Source: Nymphalis io (taxonomy: Eukaryota > Arthropoda > Insecta > Lepidoptera > Nymphalidae). From it: a DNA stretch of 64,000 bases. The notes under the pieces are model-generated. The model saw only the letters and a list, made by a program, of their open reading frames with translations, had not been told where the DNA came from and ran no database searches. The stretch lies in contig NC_065911.1 in the NCBI RefSeq assembly GCF_905147045.1, positions 124,001 to 188,000 on the forward strand. The letters run 5' to 3'. Position numbers and translations under genes: made by a program. This document shows, in pieces, positions 47,641-58,357 of the stretch (the stretch's first letter is position 1; every line of letters begins with the position of its first letter).

Positions 47641-50394
47641 ATGGCAGATGCGCCCAAAAAAAGGCCCCCAGTTACCGGCAAGCCCGCTAGGCCCGACCAA
47701 GGTAGCGGTCGCGGTATCGGCAGGGCAGGGGGTGCTAAGAATCACCGGTTCACGGCAGGCTACCGTATAAAACGACTGAAAATGGCAACGTATAATGGAC
47801 GCTCGATGAGGCTGGACCATCACCTCGCCGAATTAGAAGTAGAGTTAAGTCATATAAACTGGCATATACTGGGGTTATCTGAAGTCCGAAGACAGGGGGA
47901 GGACACGATAACTCTAGAGTCCGGTAACTTACTCTACTTCCGCGAAGGTGATAACCTCTCCCAGGGTGGTGTCGGTTTTCTAGTCAAAAAGGATCTCATT
48001 AGCAGCATTGTGGAAATCAGTAGTGTGTCGAACCGGGTAGCGTACCTTGTCCTAAAACTTTCCGACAGGTACTCCCTGAAGGTTGTACAGGTATATGCGC
48101 CAACTTCGACATACTCTGATGATGTGGTCGAAGCGATGTACGAGGACATCGCAAAGGCCCTCAACGACACCTCGAGGGCCCACTACAATGTTGTTATGGG
48201 AGACTTTAATGCTAAAGTGGGAGTACAAGATAGCGGTGAATCGAAAGTCGGACCTTACGGCTTGGGCTGCAGAAATCACAGGGGGCAAATGCTGGTAAAC
48301 TTCCTCGAAGCGCAGGGGCTTTTTTTGATGAATTCTTTCTTTCAAAAGAAGCCTCAGAGGAGGTGGACCTGGCGAAGCCCCGATAACGTGACAAGGAACG
48401 AGATAGACTTTATCATCTCGAATAAAAGGCACATATTTAGAGATGTTTCAGTGATCAACAGGTTTAATACCGGAAGTGATCACCGCTTGGTTCGAGGCAC
48501 TCTAAATATCAACTTAAAAGCCGAAAGATCGAGAATGATGAGGTCTACTCTCCGACCTACCATGCTCCAAGCTGCTCAAGGCTCCGAAAAGTTCCAAATG
48601 GAACTTCAAAATCAATTCACCGCGTTGGAAACCATAAGCAGCATTGATGAGAGAACCGACACGCTGGTCAAAATACTGCAAAACACATCCCGCAAGTGTT
48701 TTCCGCCACAGAGAAGAGACAACGCACCAAAACTCTCTGCTGAGACACTCGAGCTCATGAGAAAACGACGAGAACTACCATCGTTTTTGTCAGATAAGGC
48801 CTTAAACCGAACAATAAAAACGCTGACGCGACGCGATCTCCGACGCTCCAATACCCGTGCCATCAAGGCTGCGATTGAGCAAAATCGGGGATCGAAAGTG
48901 TTCGCTCGCAAGTTTGGGAGGCCGCGTCTGACAAAACTTAAAACTGAAAATGGTGGGGTCGTTACCTCTAGGCCTGAGATTATCGGAGAAGTAGAGAGGT
49001 TTTATGGGCAGTTGTTCTCTTCAAGATCGGATAAACCCATGGGAATCAGTATTGATGACCAGCGCGCCCCTCTTATGCGCCATTACTCCGAGGAGCTCCC
49101 GGTCGTTGACCAAGGAGAGATTAGGGCGGCTCTAGAACAGCTTAAAAACAACAAAGCTCCGGGAGATGACGGAATCACAACAGAGTTGCTTAAGGCAGGC
49201 GGGACTCCGGTCCTGAAAGAGCTAGCAAGCCTCTTTAATTCCGTCATCCAACATGGCAAGACCCCGGAAACGTGGAGCGGGAGTGAGGTGGTACTGTTTT
49301 TCAAGAAAGGTGATAAAACCCTCTTGAAAAACTACAGACCAATCTCCCTCCTGAGTCACGTGTATAAGCTGTTCTCAAGAGTCGTCACGAACCGTCTCGC
49401 CAGACGACTTGACGAGTTCCAGCCCCCAGAGCAAGCCGGCTTTCGATCAGGCTACAGCACCGTGGACCACATCCATACTGTTCGGCAGATTGTGCAGAAG
49501 ACCGAAGAGTACAATCAGCCGCTGTGTATGGCATTTGTGGACTACGAGAAAGCCTTCGACTCCATCGAAACCTGGGCAGTGCTCGACTCATTGCAGAGAT
49601 GTCATATCGATTGGAGATATATCGAGGTACTGAGATGTCTGTACAACGCCGCTACAATGACTATCCACATCCAGGACTGTAAGACGAAGGCGATCCAACT
49701 GCGCAGAGGGGTGAGACAGGGGGACGTAATATCCCCGAAACTGTTCACCAACGCGCTGGAAGACGTTTTCAAAACGCTGGATTGGACTAGGTATGGAGTC
49801 AATGTAAACGGCGAGTACATCTCACACCTTCGATTTGCCGACGATATCGTCATCATAGCAGAGTCGCTGGAACAACTCACCGAAATGCTGCGTAGCCTAG
49901 GCGAGTCTTCCCGGCGTGTCGGTCTCGGTATGAACTTGGACAAGACCAAGGTCATGTTCAATAGGCATGTCGTGCCGGGACCGATATACGTCGAGGGGAA
50001 ACCTCTCGAAGTTGTTAGTGAATATACCTACCTAGGACAGATAATACAAGTCGGTAGGAACAACTTTGAGAAGGAAGCCGATCGAAGAATTCGCTTGGGA
50101 TGGGCAGCATTTGGCAACCTTCGTCAAGTCCTCAAGTCGTCTATACCGCAATGTTTGAAGACGAAAGTCTTCAACCAATGCGTCTTACCTGCCGTGACAT
50201 ACGGTGCCGAAACGTGGACACTAACTGCGGGACTAGTCCACAAATTCAAAGTCGCTCAGCGTGCTATGGAGCGAGCTATGCTCGGAGTATCTTTGAAGGA
50301 TAAGATCAGAAATGAGATTATCCGGAAAAGAACCGGAGTCACCGACATAGCTTGCAAAATTAGCAGGCTGAAGTGGCAGTGGGCTGGTCACGTA
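47641..50394 (+). CDS. RTE endonuclease-reverse transcriptase, main part
   Basis: ATG 47641 (or the internal ATG at 47782 just before ATYNGRSMR). Endonuclease motifs: LGLSEVRRQGED, VVMGDFNAKVG, RNEIDFIISNKRHIFRDV and SDHRLVRG. RT motifs: NYRPISLLSHVYKLFSRVV, AFVDYEKAFDSIETW, RRGVRQGDVISPKLFTNALE and LRFADDIVIIAES. No stop occurs before the jockey insertion after KWQWAGHV. The last 69 codons plus stop (CRRTDGRWSRRVLEW ...) are at 54082-54291 in the matching frame, so the insertion is the only visible break. Confidence 0.9.
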
Positions 50395-53300
50395 TTTTTT
50401 TTTTTTTTTTTTTTTTATATGCCCCGGGAAGGCAAATGACTCTACTCCACCTGATGGTAAGTGGTAGTAGAGTCCAAACGCGACGACGGCCAGTACAGTC
50501 GGGAAGAATGTTCTGTACTAGCCGTCCCCGCCTTGCCGGCCCGCAAGATGCCTCTTCACGCCTCGTTTGAAGGAACCCGGGTTGTAAGAGGAGGGGAACA
50601 CGTGAGCTGGTAAGGAATTCCATTCTTTGGTAGTGCGACAAAGAAAGGAGTTGCCAAATTTCTTTGTGCGCGATGGAATTGATGTCACAGTTAGGCGGTG
50701 ACATCGAGAACCAGCTCGCGTGGACTTAAGAAGGAAGGGGGAAGCAGGAATTAGAGAGAATAATTCCTCAGAGCACTCGCCGTGATACAGACGATAGAAA
50801 GCGCTCAGTGCTGCTATCTCACGACGCAATTGTAAAGGTTCAAGGGTGTTTGTGACCTTTACGTCGCCAATAATGCGTACTGCACGTCGCTGCAACCGGT
50901 CCAAGGCCTCCATAAGGTACTTAGCGGAGCCATCCCAAAGGTGCGAGCAATATTCAACGCAAGACCGTACCTGTGTTTTGTATAACAGGCACAGTTGTTG
51001 TGGCGTGAAAAAACGCCGCACCTTGTTCAGAACTCCGAGTTTTCGTGAAGCTGTTTTTATAATAGCCTCGATGTAATCCCTTGGACTAAGGTCGCAGCGA
51101 ACGTCCATCCCCAGCATGGCGATTTTGCTTTGTATCATCAGCGGTGTGCCACAGAGGGAGGGATGAGGGTAAAATGGTGACTTTTTCGCTGTGAGAGCGC
51201 ACACCTGTGTTTTCTTGGCATTAAACTCAACAAGATTATCAGAACCCCATTTGGCGATGAGCTCTAATGTCCTATCAAGTTCAATAACAAGATTCTCCCG
51301 CCTCTCCTCAGTTTCCGCCCGCCCAGCCACTGCGCGTCCGTGGTATCCACCATGCACTGTACTATCATCTGCATAGCAATGTATGTTCCCAAGAGAGAGC
51401 ATATCATTGATATGCAAAAGAAAGAGTGTGGGAGATAGCACAGATCCCTGGGGGACGCCAGCATTCACTACATAGAATTGTGAAGCGCAACCATCTACTA
51501 AAACACGAAGGCTACGCTTGTGTAGGAAACTGGCAATCCAGGTGCATAGCTGAGCAGGCAGACCATATGCCGGTAGCTTGGAGAGAAGACTTCTGTGCCA
51601 GACCCTGTCGAAAGCCTTGGAGATATCGAGGCTGACAGCCAACGATTCTCCACGCTTGTCGATAGCTTCACCCCAGAGGTGCGTTACGTACGCTAGAAGA
51701 TCACCTGTGGACCGTTTTGGTCGAAATCCGTACTGACGATCATTAATTAGACAGTGATCTTCTAGGTAATGGATCAGTTGGTTGTTTAAAATCCGTTCCA
51801 TCACCTTACAAAGTACTGAGGTGATAGCTATTGGCCGATAATTTGCCGGGTCAGACCGATCCCCTTTTTTGGGAACCGCTTGCACATTAGCTCTTCTCCA
51901 AGCCTCCGGCACACATCCCGAAGAGAGAGAAAGTTGAAACAGGCGCGTTAACACAGGAGACAGCTCCGCCGCGCACTTCTTCAGCACAATGGCTGGTATT
52001 CCATCGGGACCGCCAGCTTTCCGTATATCGAGTGATTGCAGCTCCGCACGCACATCACGTTGCCTGATTTTGATGTCAGGCATCGTGTGGCCACATGAAG
52101 GTATTGTTGGCGGCTGCGCACTACAATCATCGATCACAGAGTTGTCGGCAAAGAGTTTAGCCAGGAGGTCGGCTTTCTCCTGCGGACTGTGAGCTAGCGA
52201 TCCGTCCGGATTTCTGAGCGGTGGCAGCGAAGGTTTGCAGAAATTGTTTTGCACAGACTTGGTCAGACGCCAGAAGCTACGGGAGCCCCTAGGATGCGAA
52301 ATAAGGTCATGACCAATCTGTACAATGCGCTGTGCATCCGCTCTCGTGTATGCCTTCCTACAGGACTTGGAATTTTTATTGTAGTTTGCTTTCAGTGAGT
52401 CAATGTTAGATGCCCCGCTAATGCAGCCGTTGATCCACGCGCGATATGCCGCCTGCTTAGATGATACAGCGTCGGCACATTCACGCGTGAACCAACGGTT
52501 ACGCGTACCCCTATTGATGAGATCTGAGCTAGGAATGTAGTATTCCATTCCTAACATGATCTCATCAGCAACAGCAGCGGCACTAGCTGTCGGGTCATTC
52601 CCACTGAAGCAACGTTCCTTCCAAGGGACTGACGCATAGTAATCGCGCATACCGTCCCAATCTGCCGACTTATAGTGCCAAACGCGACGCTTGCATACCG
52701 CTGATGGCGGCAGCTTGGCCTGTGGCACTTTGGTAGATATAAGGCCGTGATCCGAAGAACCAAGTGGAGCTTGAACCACAACCTGATATTCCACCGGGTG
52801 AGAAGTCAGCAGAAGATCCAGTAGAGAAGGCGCTTGCCCATCAATGTCTGGGATCCTGGTGGGCTGATCAACCAGTTGGGTCAAGTCGTGTGTGAGAGCA
52901 AAAGCATGAGCAGTTCTTCCAGCATGGTCAGTTTTGAGGGATTTCAACCATGATTCATGGTGAGCATTAAAATCCCCCAAAAACACCAATTCCGCGTTAG
53001 GAAACTGCTCTTGCGCAGCATCTGCCACCCGACTAAGATGGTCGAATAATCGGCTTGTCTCCAAGTCACCATTGTGGGATCTGTAGAGGCACACGTAGAC
53101 TCGACTCTGACGAACCAGGTCCACACGTACCACCAACATGGAGAAGGAGGGGTCCTCCAAGCAGCGCAATCGGTGACAACAAACATCCGCCCTGACGAAC
53201 AAGCATGCTCCGGCTTTCGCTTTAAAAGATTCTTCAAGCATGTAGCCGGGATAGTTAAGGTAGCTGGTGTCGGCAGGGCGGAGTATTTGCGTCTCCGTGA

Positions 53301-54076
53301 GAAACAACATTGCTGGCCGTGCTGTCTCGAGATGGTGGTGGACAGCGTTGAGGTTAGCGTGGAGTCCTCGGATGTTAGAGAACTCGACCTCAAACAGCGT
53401 GGGTATGGTGGGGGTGTGCACCGCTGAACGACCGTTATTCCTTATTTGCGCTACCATTTGGAAATTAGGAAAAGAGACGTGAGGCGAGCGACGTATTGCC
53501 ACGATAGGGATGGGCAAAGTATGGAGGCGTGTTTTCCCAAATGTTTGCCAAAAAGGAAAATATACTGATCCGCCGGACGGAAGGGCCCCCGAACCCCCCC
53601 GGAAGTGGCCGCCGGGACCCCACCTTCCGGTCACCAACCGGCACGACGGTCCACCCCGAGATTATGCGTGGCCTGGTGGGGCAGCCTCGAGAGCTGGTTA
53701 GGCACGCTCGGGCCCCTGTACTATGCCACGGGCGGCCAGCGGAACAGCCGTTTCTTCGGGTCTCCCTGTCCGGCAGGTCAATACAGTTTCCCCCGGCATT
53801 GGTTCAACAGCCGTCTCCACTGGACCAACACCCATCGCAGCAATACTCGCTCGGGCACTGGCTGTACGCTGGCTGACCTCGAAACGCGGCTGCAAGCCAC
53901 TTCACGAGTTTTTCACCATGCGTACGGTGGTAACAAGCCAGGCGGATGTTAGCATCCTACCACCAGATGAGCAGATGGTCGCTCAGATATCCCTTAGTCG
54001 CCTCTTACGACACCCATGGGAAAGAGAGGGGCAGTGAAATGTATTCTTTCTCCGTCACTGCACGGATAAAATGTAA
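50395..54076 (-). mobile_element. Jockey-group LINE 2, long and recent
   Basis: Poly-A tail is the 22-base T run at 50395-50416. The 3' UTR contains the complement of 'cacctgatggtaagtggtag'. ORF2 is intact. The 5' leader (53640-54076) includes the complement of 'gtcgtaagaggcgactaagg', a motif frequent at 5' ends of lepidopteran LINEs. No ORF1 with zinc knuckles is found upstream, so the element is either ORF1-less or 5' truncated. Target duplication ACGTA in the RTE. Confidence 0.9.
50518..53457 (-). CDS. Jockey 2 ORF2: endonuclease-reverse transcriptase, intact
   Basis: The first ATG of the frame that suits the endonuclease is at 53457 (MVAQIRNNGRSAVHT); the frame is open upstream to about 53637 without ATG. 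979 residues. Endonuclease: FSNIRGLHANLNAV, FLTETQI, ELVFLGDFNAHHESW and GSSDHGLIST. RT: NYRPIAITSVLCKVMERIL, SLDISKAFDRVWH, AGVPQGSVLSPTLFLLH and CYADDST. The C-terminus has EYCSHLWDGSAKYLMEALDR and EWNSLPAHVFP. There is no stop or frameshift. The enzyme would nick and copy its own RNA. Confidence 0.92.
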   Translation of the reverse strand: MVAQIRNNGRSAVHTPTIPTLFEVEFSNIRGLHANLNAVHHHLETARPAMLFLTETQILRPADTSYLNYPGYMLEESFKAKAGACLFVRADVCCHRLRCLEDPSFSMLVVRVDLVRQSRVYVCLYRSHNGDLETSRLFDHLSRVADAAQEQFPNAELVFLGDFNAHHESWLKSLKTDHAGRTAHAFALTHDLTQLVDQPTRIPDIDGQAPSLLDLLLTSHPVEYQVVVQAPLGSSDHGLISTKVPQAKLPPSAVCKRRVWHYKSADWDGMRDYYASVPWKERCFSGNDPTASAAAVADEIMLGMEYYIPSSDLINRGTRNRWFTRECADAVSSKQAAYRAWINGCISGASNIDSLKANYNKNSKSCRKAYTRADAQRIVQIGHDLISHPRGSRSFWRLTKSVQNNFCKPSLPPLRNPDGSLAHSPQEKADLLAKLFADNSVIDDCSAQPPTIPSCGHTMPDIKIRQRDVRAELQSLDIRKAGGPDGIPAIVLKKCAAELSPVLTRLFQLSLSSGCVPEAWRRANVQAVPKKGDRSDPANYRPIAITSVLCKVMERILNNQLIHYLEDHCLINDRQYGFRPKRSTGDLLAYVTHLWGEAIDKRGESLAVSLDISKAFDRVWHRSLLSKLPAYGLPAQLCTWIASFLHKRSLRVLVDGCASQFYVVNAGVPQGSVLSPTLFLLHINDMLSLGNIHCYADDSTVHGGYHGRAVAGRAETEERRENLVIELDRTLELIAKWGSDNLVEFNAKKTQVCALTAKKSPFYPHPSLCGTPLMIQSKIAMLGMDVRCDLSPRDYIEAIIKTASRKLGVLNKVRRFFTPQQLCLLYKTQVRSCVEYCSHLWDGSAKYLMEALDRLQRRAVRIIGDVKVTNTLEPLQLRREIAALSAFYRLYHGECSEELFSLIPASPFLLKSTRAGSRCHRLTVTSIPSRTKKFGNSFLCRTTKEWNSLPAHVFPSSYNPGSFKRGVKRHLAGRQGGDG

Positions 54077-54081
54077 ACGTA

Positions 54082-54291
54082 TGTCGTAGGACCGATGGCC
54101 GTTGGAGCAGACGAGTCCTAGAGTGGAGACCGCGAATCGGCAAGCGCAGCGTAGGGCGCCCTCCAGCCAGGTGGACCGACGACCTTAAGAAGGTGGCGGG
54201 CACCAACTGGATGCGGAAGGCGGAGGACAAGGAGCTTTGGCGCACCTTGGGAGAGGCCTATGTTCAGCAGTGGACAACGATTGGCTGTTGA
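54082..54291 (+). CDS. RTE ORF, C-terminal end after jockey 2
   Basis: Continues the RTE frame: CRRTDGRWSRRVLEWRPR, then RWTDDLKKVAG and a stop at 54289-54291 that overlaps the first TGAT tail unit. Confidence 0.85.
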   Translation, partial: CRRTDGRWSRRVLEWRPRIGKRSVGRPPARWTDDLKKVAGTNWMRKAEDKELWRTLGEAYVQQWTTIGC

Positions 54292-54310
54292 TTGATTGAT
54301 TGATTGATTG

Positions 54311-56013
54311 TATGTATGAGTGTATGCTACTAAATTTCTTGTACCAATAGTTGTGAATATTGTCTGAGCCTGGGGATTTCCAATTGTGCATTCGTTTGAT
54401 GACATCTATACATGTTTCTATTGGTATGAAGTTGAACTCCATCTCTGGAATATGTGTAGTTATTTCGTTAACCCAGTCTGCATGTTCATTATGTTCTATG
54501 GGGTTTTCCCATGTCTTAGCCCAGAATTGTCGAAATATTTCAGGGGGAGGTATTTCTAGATTTTGCTCATTATCTTTGCAGTTAGATAATAAATTCTATA
54601 GAAGAATTTTTCATTGTTAGCAAATGTTTTGTTTTCTATTTTACGGGCAGTACACGTCAAATATATCTTAAGTCTACTAGCTGCTGCATTGAGTTTCTGT
54701 TTTAAGGTATCTAAGAAGTGTTCTATATGCGTGTTTGTATTTTCATATTGTGCGTGTGATTGATATTGTGTCTTTATGAGTTCTACTGCAGCTACTACTT
54801 TTCGGTTTCTATTTCCTTTAATAAATTGTGTTAACCTGCCTATATTGACTCGCAACTTCATTATTATATTTTCTAATCTTCTTTGCCAGCTAGGTTTTCT
54901 GTATGATTTGTTTTGATGGTTGTTTTGTGTTAAGAATGTCATTCTTGCCCCATTACATTTAGCTGCTGTCCATGCTGCACAGTAAATTATTGTCTGTAGA
55001 GTGATAAAATCAGTATCAGTGTTTACAAATTTTGTCAGTATCATTGTATCTATGTATTTCATTATTAATGAAAACTTTTTAGAAGTTCTTTGTTTAGGAA
55101 TGTATGGTCTGCTAGTTGGTTCAGTATCACAAAAATGTTCTAGAGCATGAACGAATGTGTTCTCTATTTCAGTGTTTACTTCTAAGGTCACATCATGATC
55201 GTGGGTGATACTTTCTACGTTTTGTTCATCGATAGGGGTTGATGTAACGGAATCAGTGCATGTAACTGTAGTGTTTTGCATTTTCCTAGCTTGTGAGTTT
55301 GTTTCTGAATTAGATTTGAATGCATCGTAGTGTGTAATATTACTTTGTTCTGTTGTTTGTAAATGTTCATTATCTGTGTCTTCCGTTAGTGTGTGTGTAT
55401 AATGTAATTCATCTGCTACTTGTTGTTTAATCAGTGTTAATCTATCTTGTTTAATATATTTATTATTTATTATTGCCCTTCGTTGATCCGCTAATCTTTG
55501 CTCTGTAATGTGTGTAAACTCTGGGTATAAGTTTATAAACTCTTCATACAAACGTTTTCTATAAGCGGTCTTATTAGTCTCTAATTGTGTTATTTTGAAA
55601 TAAATCCTAATAATTGCTTCATTGCATTCATTTGTCCATTTCATACGTTTAGTCCTGTTAGTGTGTTAAGGGATGTTTTAAGATTTGTGGCGTTTTGTTG
55701 TATCTGAGTTTGGATTACTTGCAATTCTGTTTTAACTTCATCGTAAATCTGATCAATGGTTTCTTGTGATAATAATTTCTTTTGTATAATAGCTCTACGT
55801 TGGTCACCAATTCTCTGTCTGCTTACTTCCATATGTGGATATTTATCTATAAATTTTATATGTAATGAAGAAAGATATGAATTTGTGTCTGATTCTAAAT
55901 TTGTAAGATATAGGTAGGTACGTAGGATGAACTTATTCATTTCCATACTCCATTTTTTACGTTTTTTTACGCCACTGGTGGTGGGCACAGGTTCACTGAC
56001 AAAATTTATCTCC
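54311..56013 (-). mobile_element. Dong/R4 element, copy B, N-terminal and RT part
   Basis: Matches copy A in the N-terminal modules and retains RT sequence that copy A lost (KSPGSDNIHNYWYKKFSS near 54350). The 3' half is missing because RTE sequence starts at 54310. The 5' leader is also lost: at 56013 it joins the MITE right part. Confidence 0.85.
54556..55988 (-). pseudogene. Dong copy B protein, N-terminal region and RT start
   Basis: Frame 55641-55988 holds the first module (KKRKKWSMEMNKFILRTYLY, RIGDQRRAII); frame 54556-55644 holds the second (KWTNECNEAIIRIYFK, RLADQRRAIINN), an acidic linker and the start of the RT region. The two frames are offset by a small insertion near 55645. The copy A frame break at 23255 is absent here. 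A stop at 54556 interrupts before the KSPGSD motif. Confidence 0.75.
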
Positions 56014-56159
56014 TAATATATCAATAGTATTGTGAACAGAGAGCTATAGTAACTATCGATAATATCGACAATATTGACACAAGACGATACTTTCGGAAGT
56101 ACTGTCGATAATAGTTTTCGAGGTCAAACTATCGATAGTTCTGCAACACTGTTACCTGG

Positions 56160-57273
56160 GATTAGGTAAATGAAACTACAATTTATTCGATTACAAGAAC
56201 AATCACTTCTACACTATATATACTCCGTAGCGAATATCTAGACAGCGCGATTCAGGAATGTGACATTTCGAATGAGCGCCATCTATCGTTAACGGGGTGT
56301 AACATACGCCATCATACAACTGGATAATAGAATAACGGAAGCTTTTACAAAGATTAATATAATTGAAAAATGAGTATGAAAACTAGATAAAGATGTTTAG
56401 ACAACTTGTAGCCGAGATGGCCCAGTGGTAAGAACGCCTGAATCTTAACCAATGATCGTGAGTTCAAACCCGGACAAGCACCACGGAAATTTTCATGTGC
56501 TTAATTTGTGATTATAATTCATCTCTGCTTGACGGTGAAGGAAAACATCGTGAGGAAACCTGCATGTGTCTAATTTCACTGAAATTCTGCCACATGTGTA
56601 TTCCACCAACCCGCCTTTAGCCCAGCAGTGGGACATTCACAGGCTGTTACGGATACGAACGGTTTAGACAACTGCACGGGACTAATAATGGTACTTGTGT
56701 GTGCGTGCAAGCACTGACAGTCTCTATTCTCACACACTCTTAATCCTATTGAGAACCGAGATGGTAGTGAATAGAATGTGTAAATCGTTACCAATGATAG
56801 CGTGTAAAAACCCAAATTAGCACCACTAAATTGGAACAGCGTATTGGAATAAGCTCCTCATCAAAGGGAGAAGGGGGATTAGCCCAGCAGTGGGACACAG
56901 ACATTTACATAATCCCAGGGTGAAAATTAGAGAGTTCAGGCGCAAACAATGTCTTTACACGCTTCCAAATCTCACTTCTAGTGTACAACTTACTTTTACT
57001 TTTTTTTTCTATTTACTTATTATAAAAAAAATAACACCTCTGCTGGGCTAAGGCCTCCCCTCCACTTGTGATTTGGAGCTCTAACTTGCAGCTTCAATGC
57101 GGGTTGATGGATATACATAGCAATACTTCATTTTTCTACCCATAAAAGCAGATCTCCTGACAATGTGCCCATTAATTATGCACATCAAAGTGCAGTGGTG
57201 TTTGCCCGGGCTTTGCAAGTGGGTGGGGCATTGTTCTTAATTTAAATAAACGTCAAAATAATCATTAGCGCAC
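56160..57273. other. Copy B intron: SINEs and unique sequence
   Basis: Unique AT-rich sequence at 56160-56405, then an alpha SINE (listed separately), a degenerate SINE piece at 56815-56905 ('cccagcagtgggacacagac'), and a decayed - strand alpha SINE at about 57035-57225. No exon is seen. Confidence 0.6.
56410..56665 (+). mobile_element. SINE family alpha with tRNA-like head
   Basis: A-box-like 'gatggcccagtggtaagaac', B-box-like 'gagttcaaacccg', and 3' end 'cccagcagtgggacattcac'. There is a small internal deletion before the 3' end. It is the clearest head of this SINE on the + strand. Confidence 0.85.
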
Positions 57274-57389
57274 CTGAGCATCGAAGCCGAGTATCTCGTG
57301 GCTGAGCGAGGACGTCCTACCACTTTTCACTTCGTGCAAATGCCTGAACATGTTCAGGCGAGCGCTCCCTCTACCGTTATCGAGTTCAC
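57274..57389 (-). CDS. GTPBP1/2-like GTPase, copy B, G1/G2-region exon
   Basis: Acceptor ctacag before 57389, donor gtgcgc after 57274. It encodes ELDNGRGSARLNMFRHLHEV then SGRTSSLSHEILGFDAQ, the switch I region of GTPBP1/2 proteins that follows the P-loop exon. It ends in phase 0, exactly what exon 34673-34837 (GNVVNYG) needs, so the two belong to one gene. No copy A equivalent exists in the window. The upstream P-loop exon was not found. Confidence 0.85.
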
Positions 57390-58357
57390 CTGTAGAAAAG
57401 AGAAACTATTGTATTGCGCACTACAAACAGCTAACATACCATCAACCAATGACGTCATTACAATTTTAAGATCAAATTTTATACTGCCATTGTAATTACA
57501 ACTAAGTTTTTTGACCATAAAATATTTATCTGAGGATAAAATAAATGATATTACAATATAATATTAACAAAGTCGGTTTTTGTCCCGACTGAGTAGGTAT
57601 CGTTTAACTTGTTTAAAAATGTAACAGCATTTTTACCCACAGCTGGGATAAGGCGTCATCTCCTTATTACGAGTACACACGTATAGGATCTCTACATGAT
57701 AATCGAATCAAAAACTTCTGGATACGAAGCCTTATAAATATATTTTTTTATAGAATAGGAAACATTGGCATTGCAAGAAATGTTGAAAGCGATGTAAGCG
57801 ATTACATCGCCAATGCGCCACCAACCTTGATTTTATCAGCGTTAAAAGTCAAAATTAGCATATTTTTAAAACCTTCGTGATTTAATAAAATATTTCGAAC
57901 AAGGAAAATGTTTTCCTAATAAAGTGTTTCTTTTGTATCAATTAATAACCGTTGTTGAATAGGAAGGCGGACGAGCATATGGGCCACCTGATGGTAAATG
58001 GTCACCAACGCCCATAGACATTGGCATTGTAAGAAATGTTAACCATCGCTTACATCACCAATAAATTTATTTAATATAAAAGTATTAATTTGGGAATGCG
58101 GTCAGTCTTTGGGACTATTACTATATATACTACCTATATTTTAAGTAGGATTTCATTACTCCAAGTGCGTCAATACTATCAACAAGCGCCACTACCGCCG
58201 CCTTCATTGTCAACAGCGCCACGGCCTCCGCCTCATTATCTTCCACTTCTGAGCTACCTTCAGGTACCTTTGACTTTCCCCTAGGTTCATCAGAACCCAT
58301 GACCAATACAAAAAAAACAATCTTCAACCGCCCCCTACTGAACAGACAGGGCTCTTA
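57390..58357. other. Non-coding, repeat scraps
   Basis: 57955-58070 contains 'gggccacctgatggtaaatg' and 'gtaagaaatgttaaccatcg', the interspersed repeat of 17185-17475. 57635-57670 is a decayed alpha SINE piece. A Pro-rich chance frame at 58130-58290 is not credible. Confidence 0.5.

Larger units (their letters stand above)
47607..54310 (+). mobile_element. RTE-clade LINE, split by jockey 2
   Basis: One ORF with RTE-type endonuclease and RT. The 3' end has a very short UTR and a (TGAT)n tail at 54289-54310. It is interrupted at 50394/54082 by jockey 2, with target duplication ACGTA (50390-50394, 54077-54081). The left edge joins truncated CR1; the right edge joins truncated Dong. Confidence 0.9.
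34897..56151. mobile_element. hAT-like MITE in copy B, exploded by nested insertions
   Basis: Left end 'tagtgttgcatgtcgatagt' at 34897 and right end '...actatcgatagttctgcaac' + 'actg' finishing at 56151 are imperfect inverted repeats. The flanks 'ataccggg' (34889-34896) and 'ttacctgg' (56152-56159) match at 6 of 8 positions, as an aged 8-bp hAT target duplication would. The MITE itself is only a few hundred bases; everything between 34997 and about 56014 is later insertions. Confidence 0.75.

Noticed and set aside
46013..47770. A 585-residue endonuclease fusion protein
   Set aside because: It is CR1 ORF2 read by chance into the RTE 5' region across a junction at 47606.
58130..58327. Short frames on both strands (Pro-rich and acidic)
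   Set aside because: Low-complexity composition, no start context and no similarity that I can recognise.
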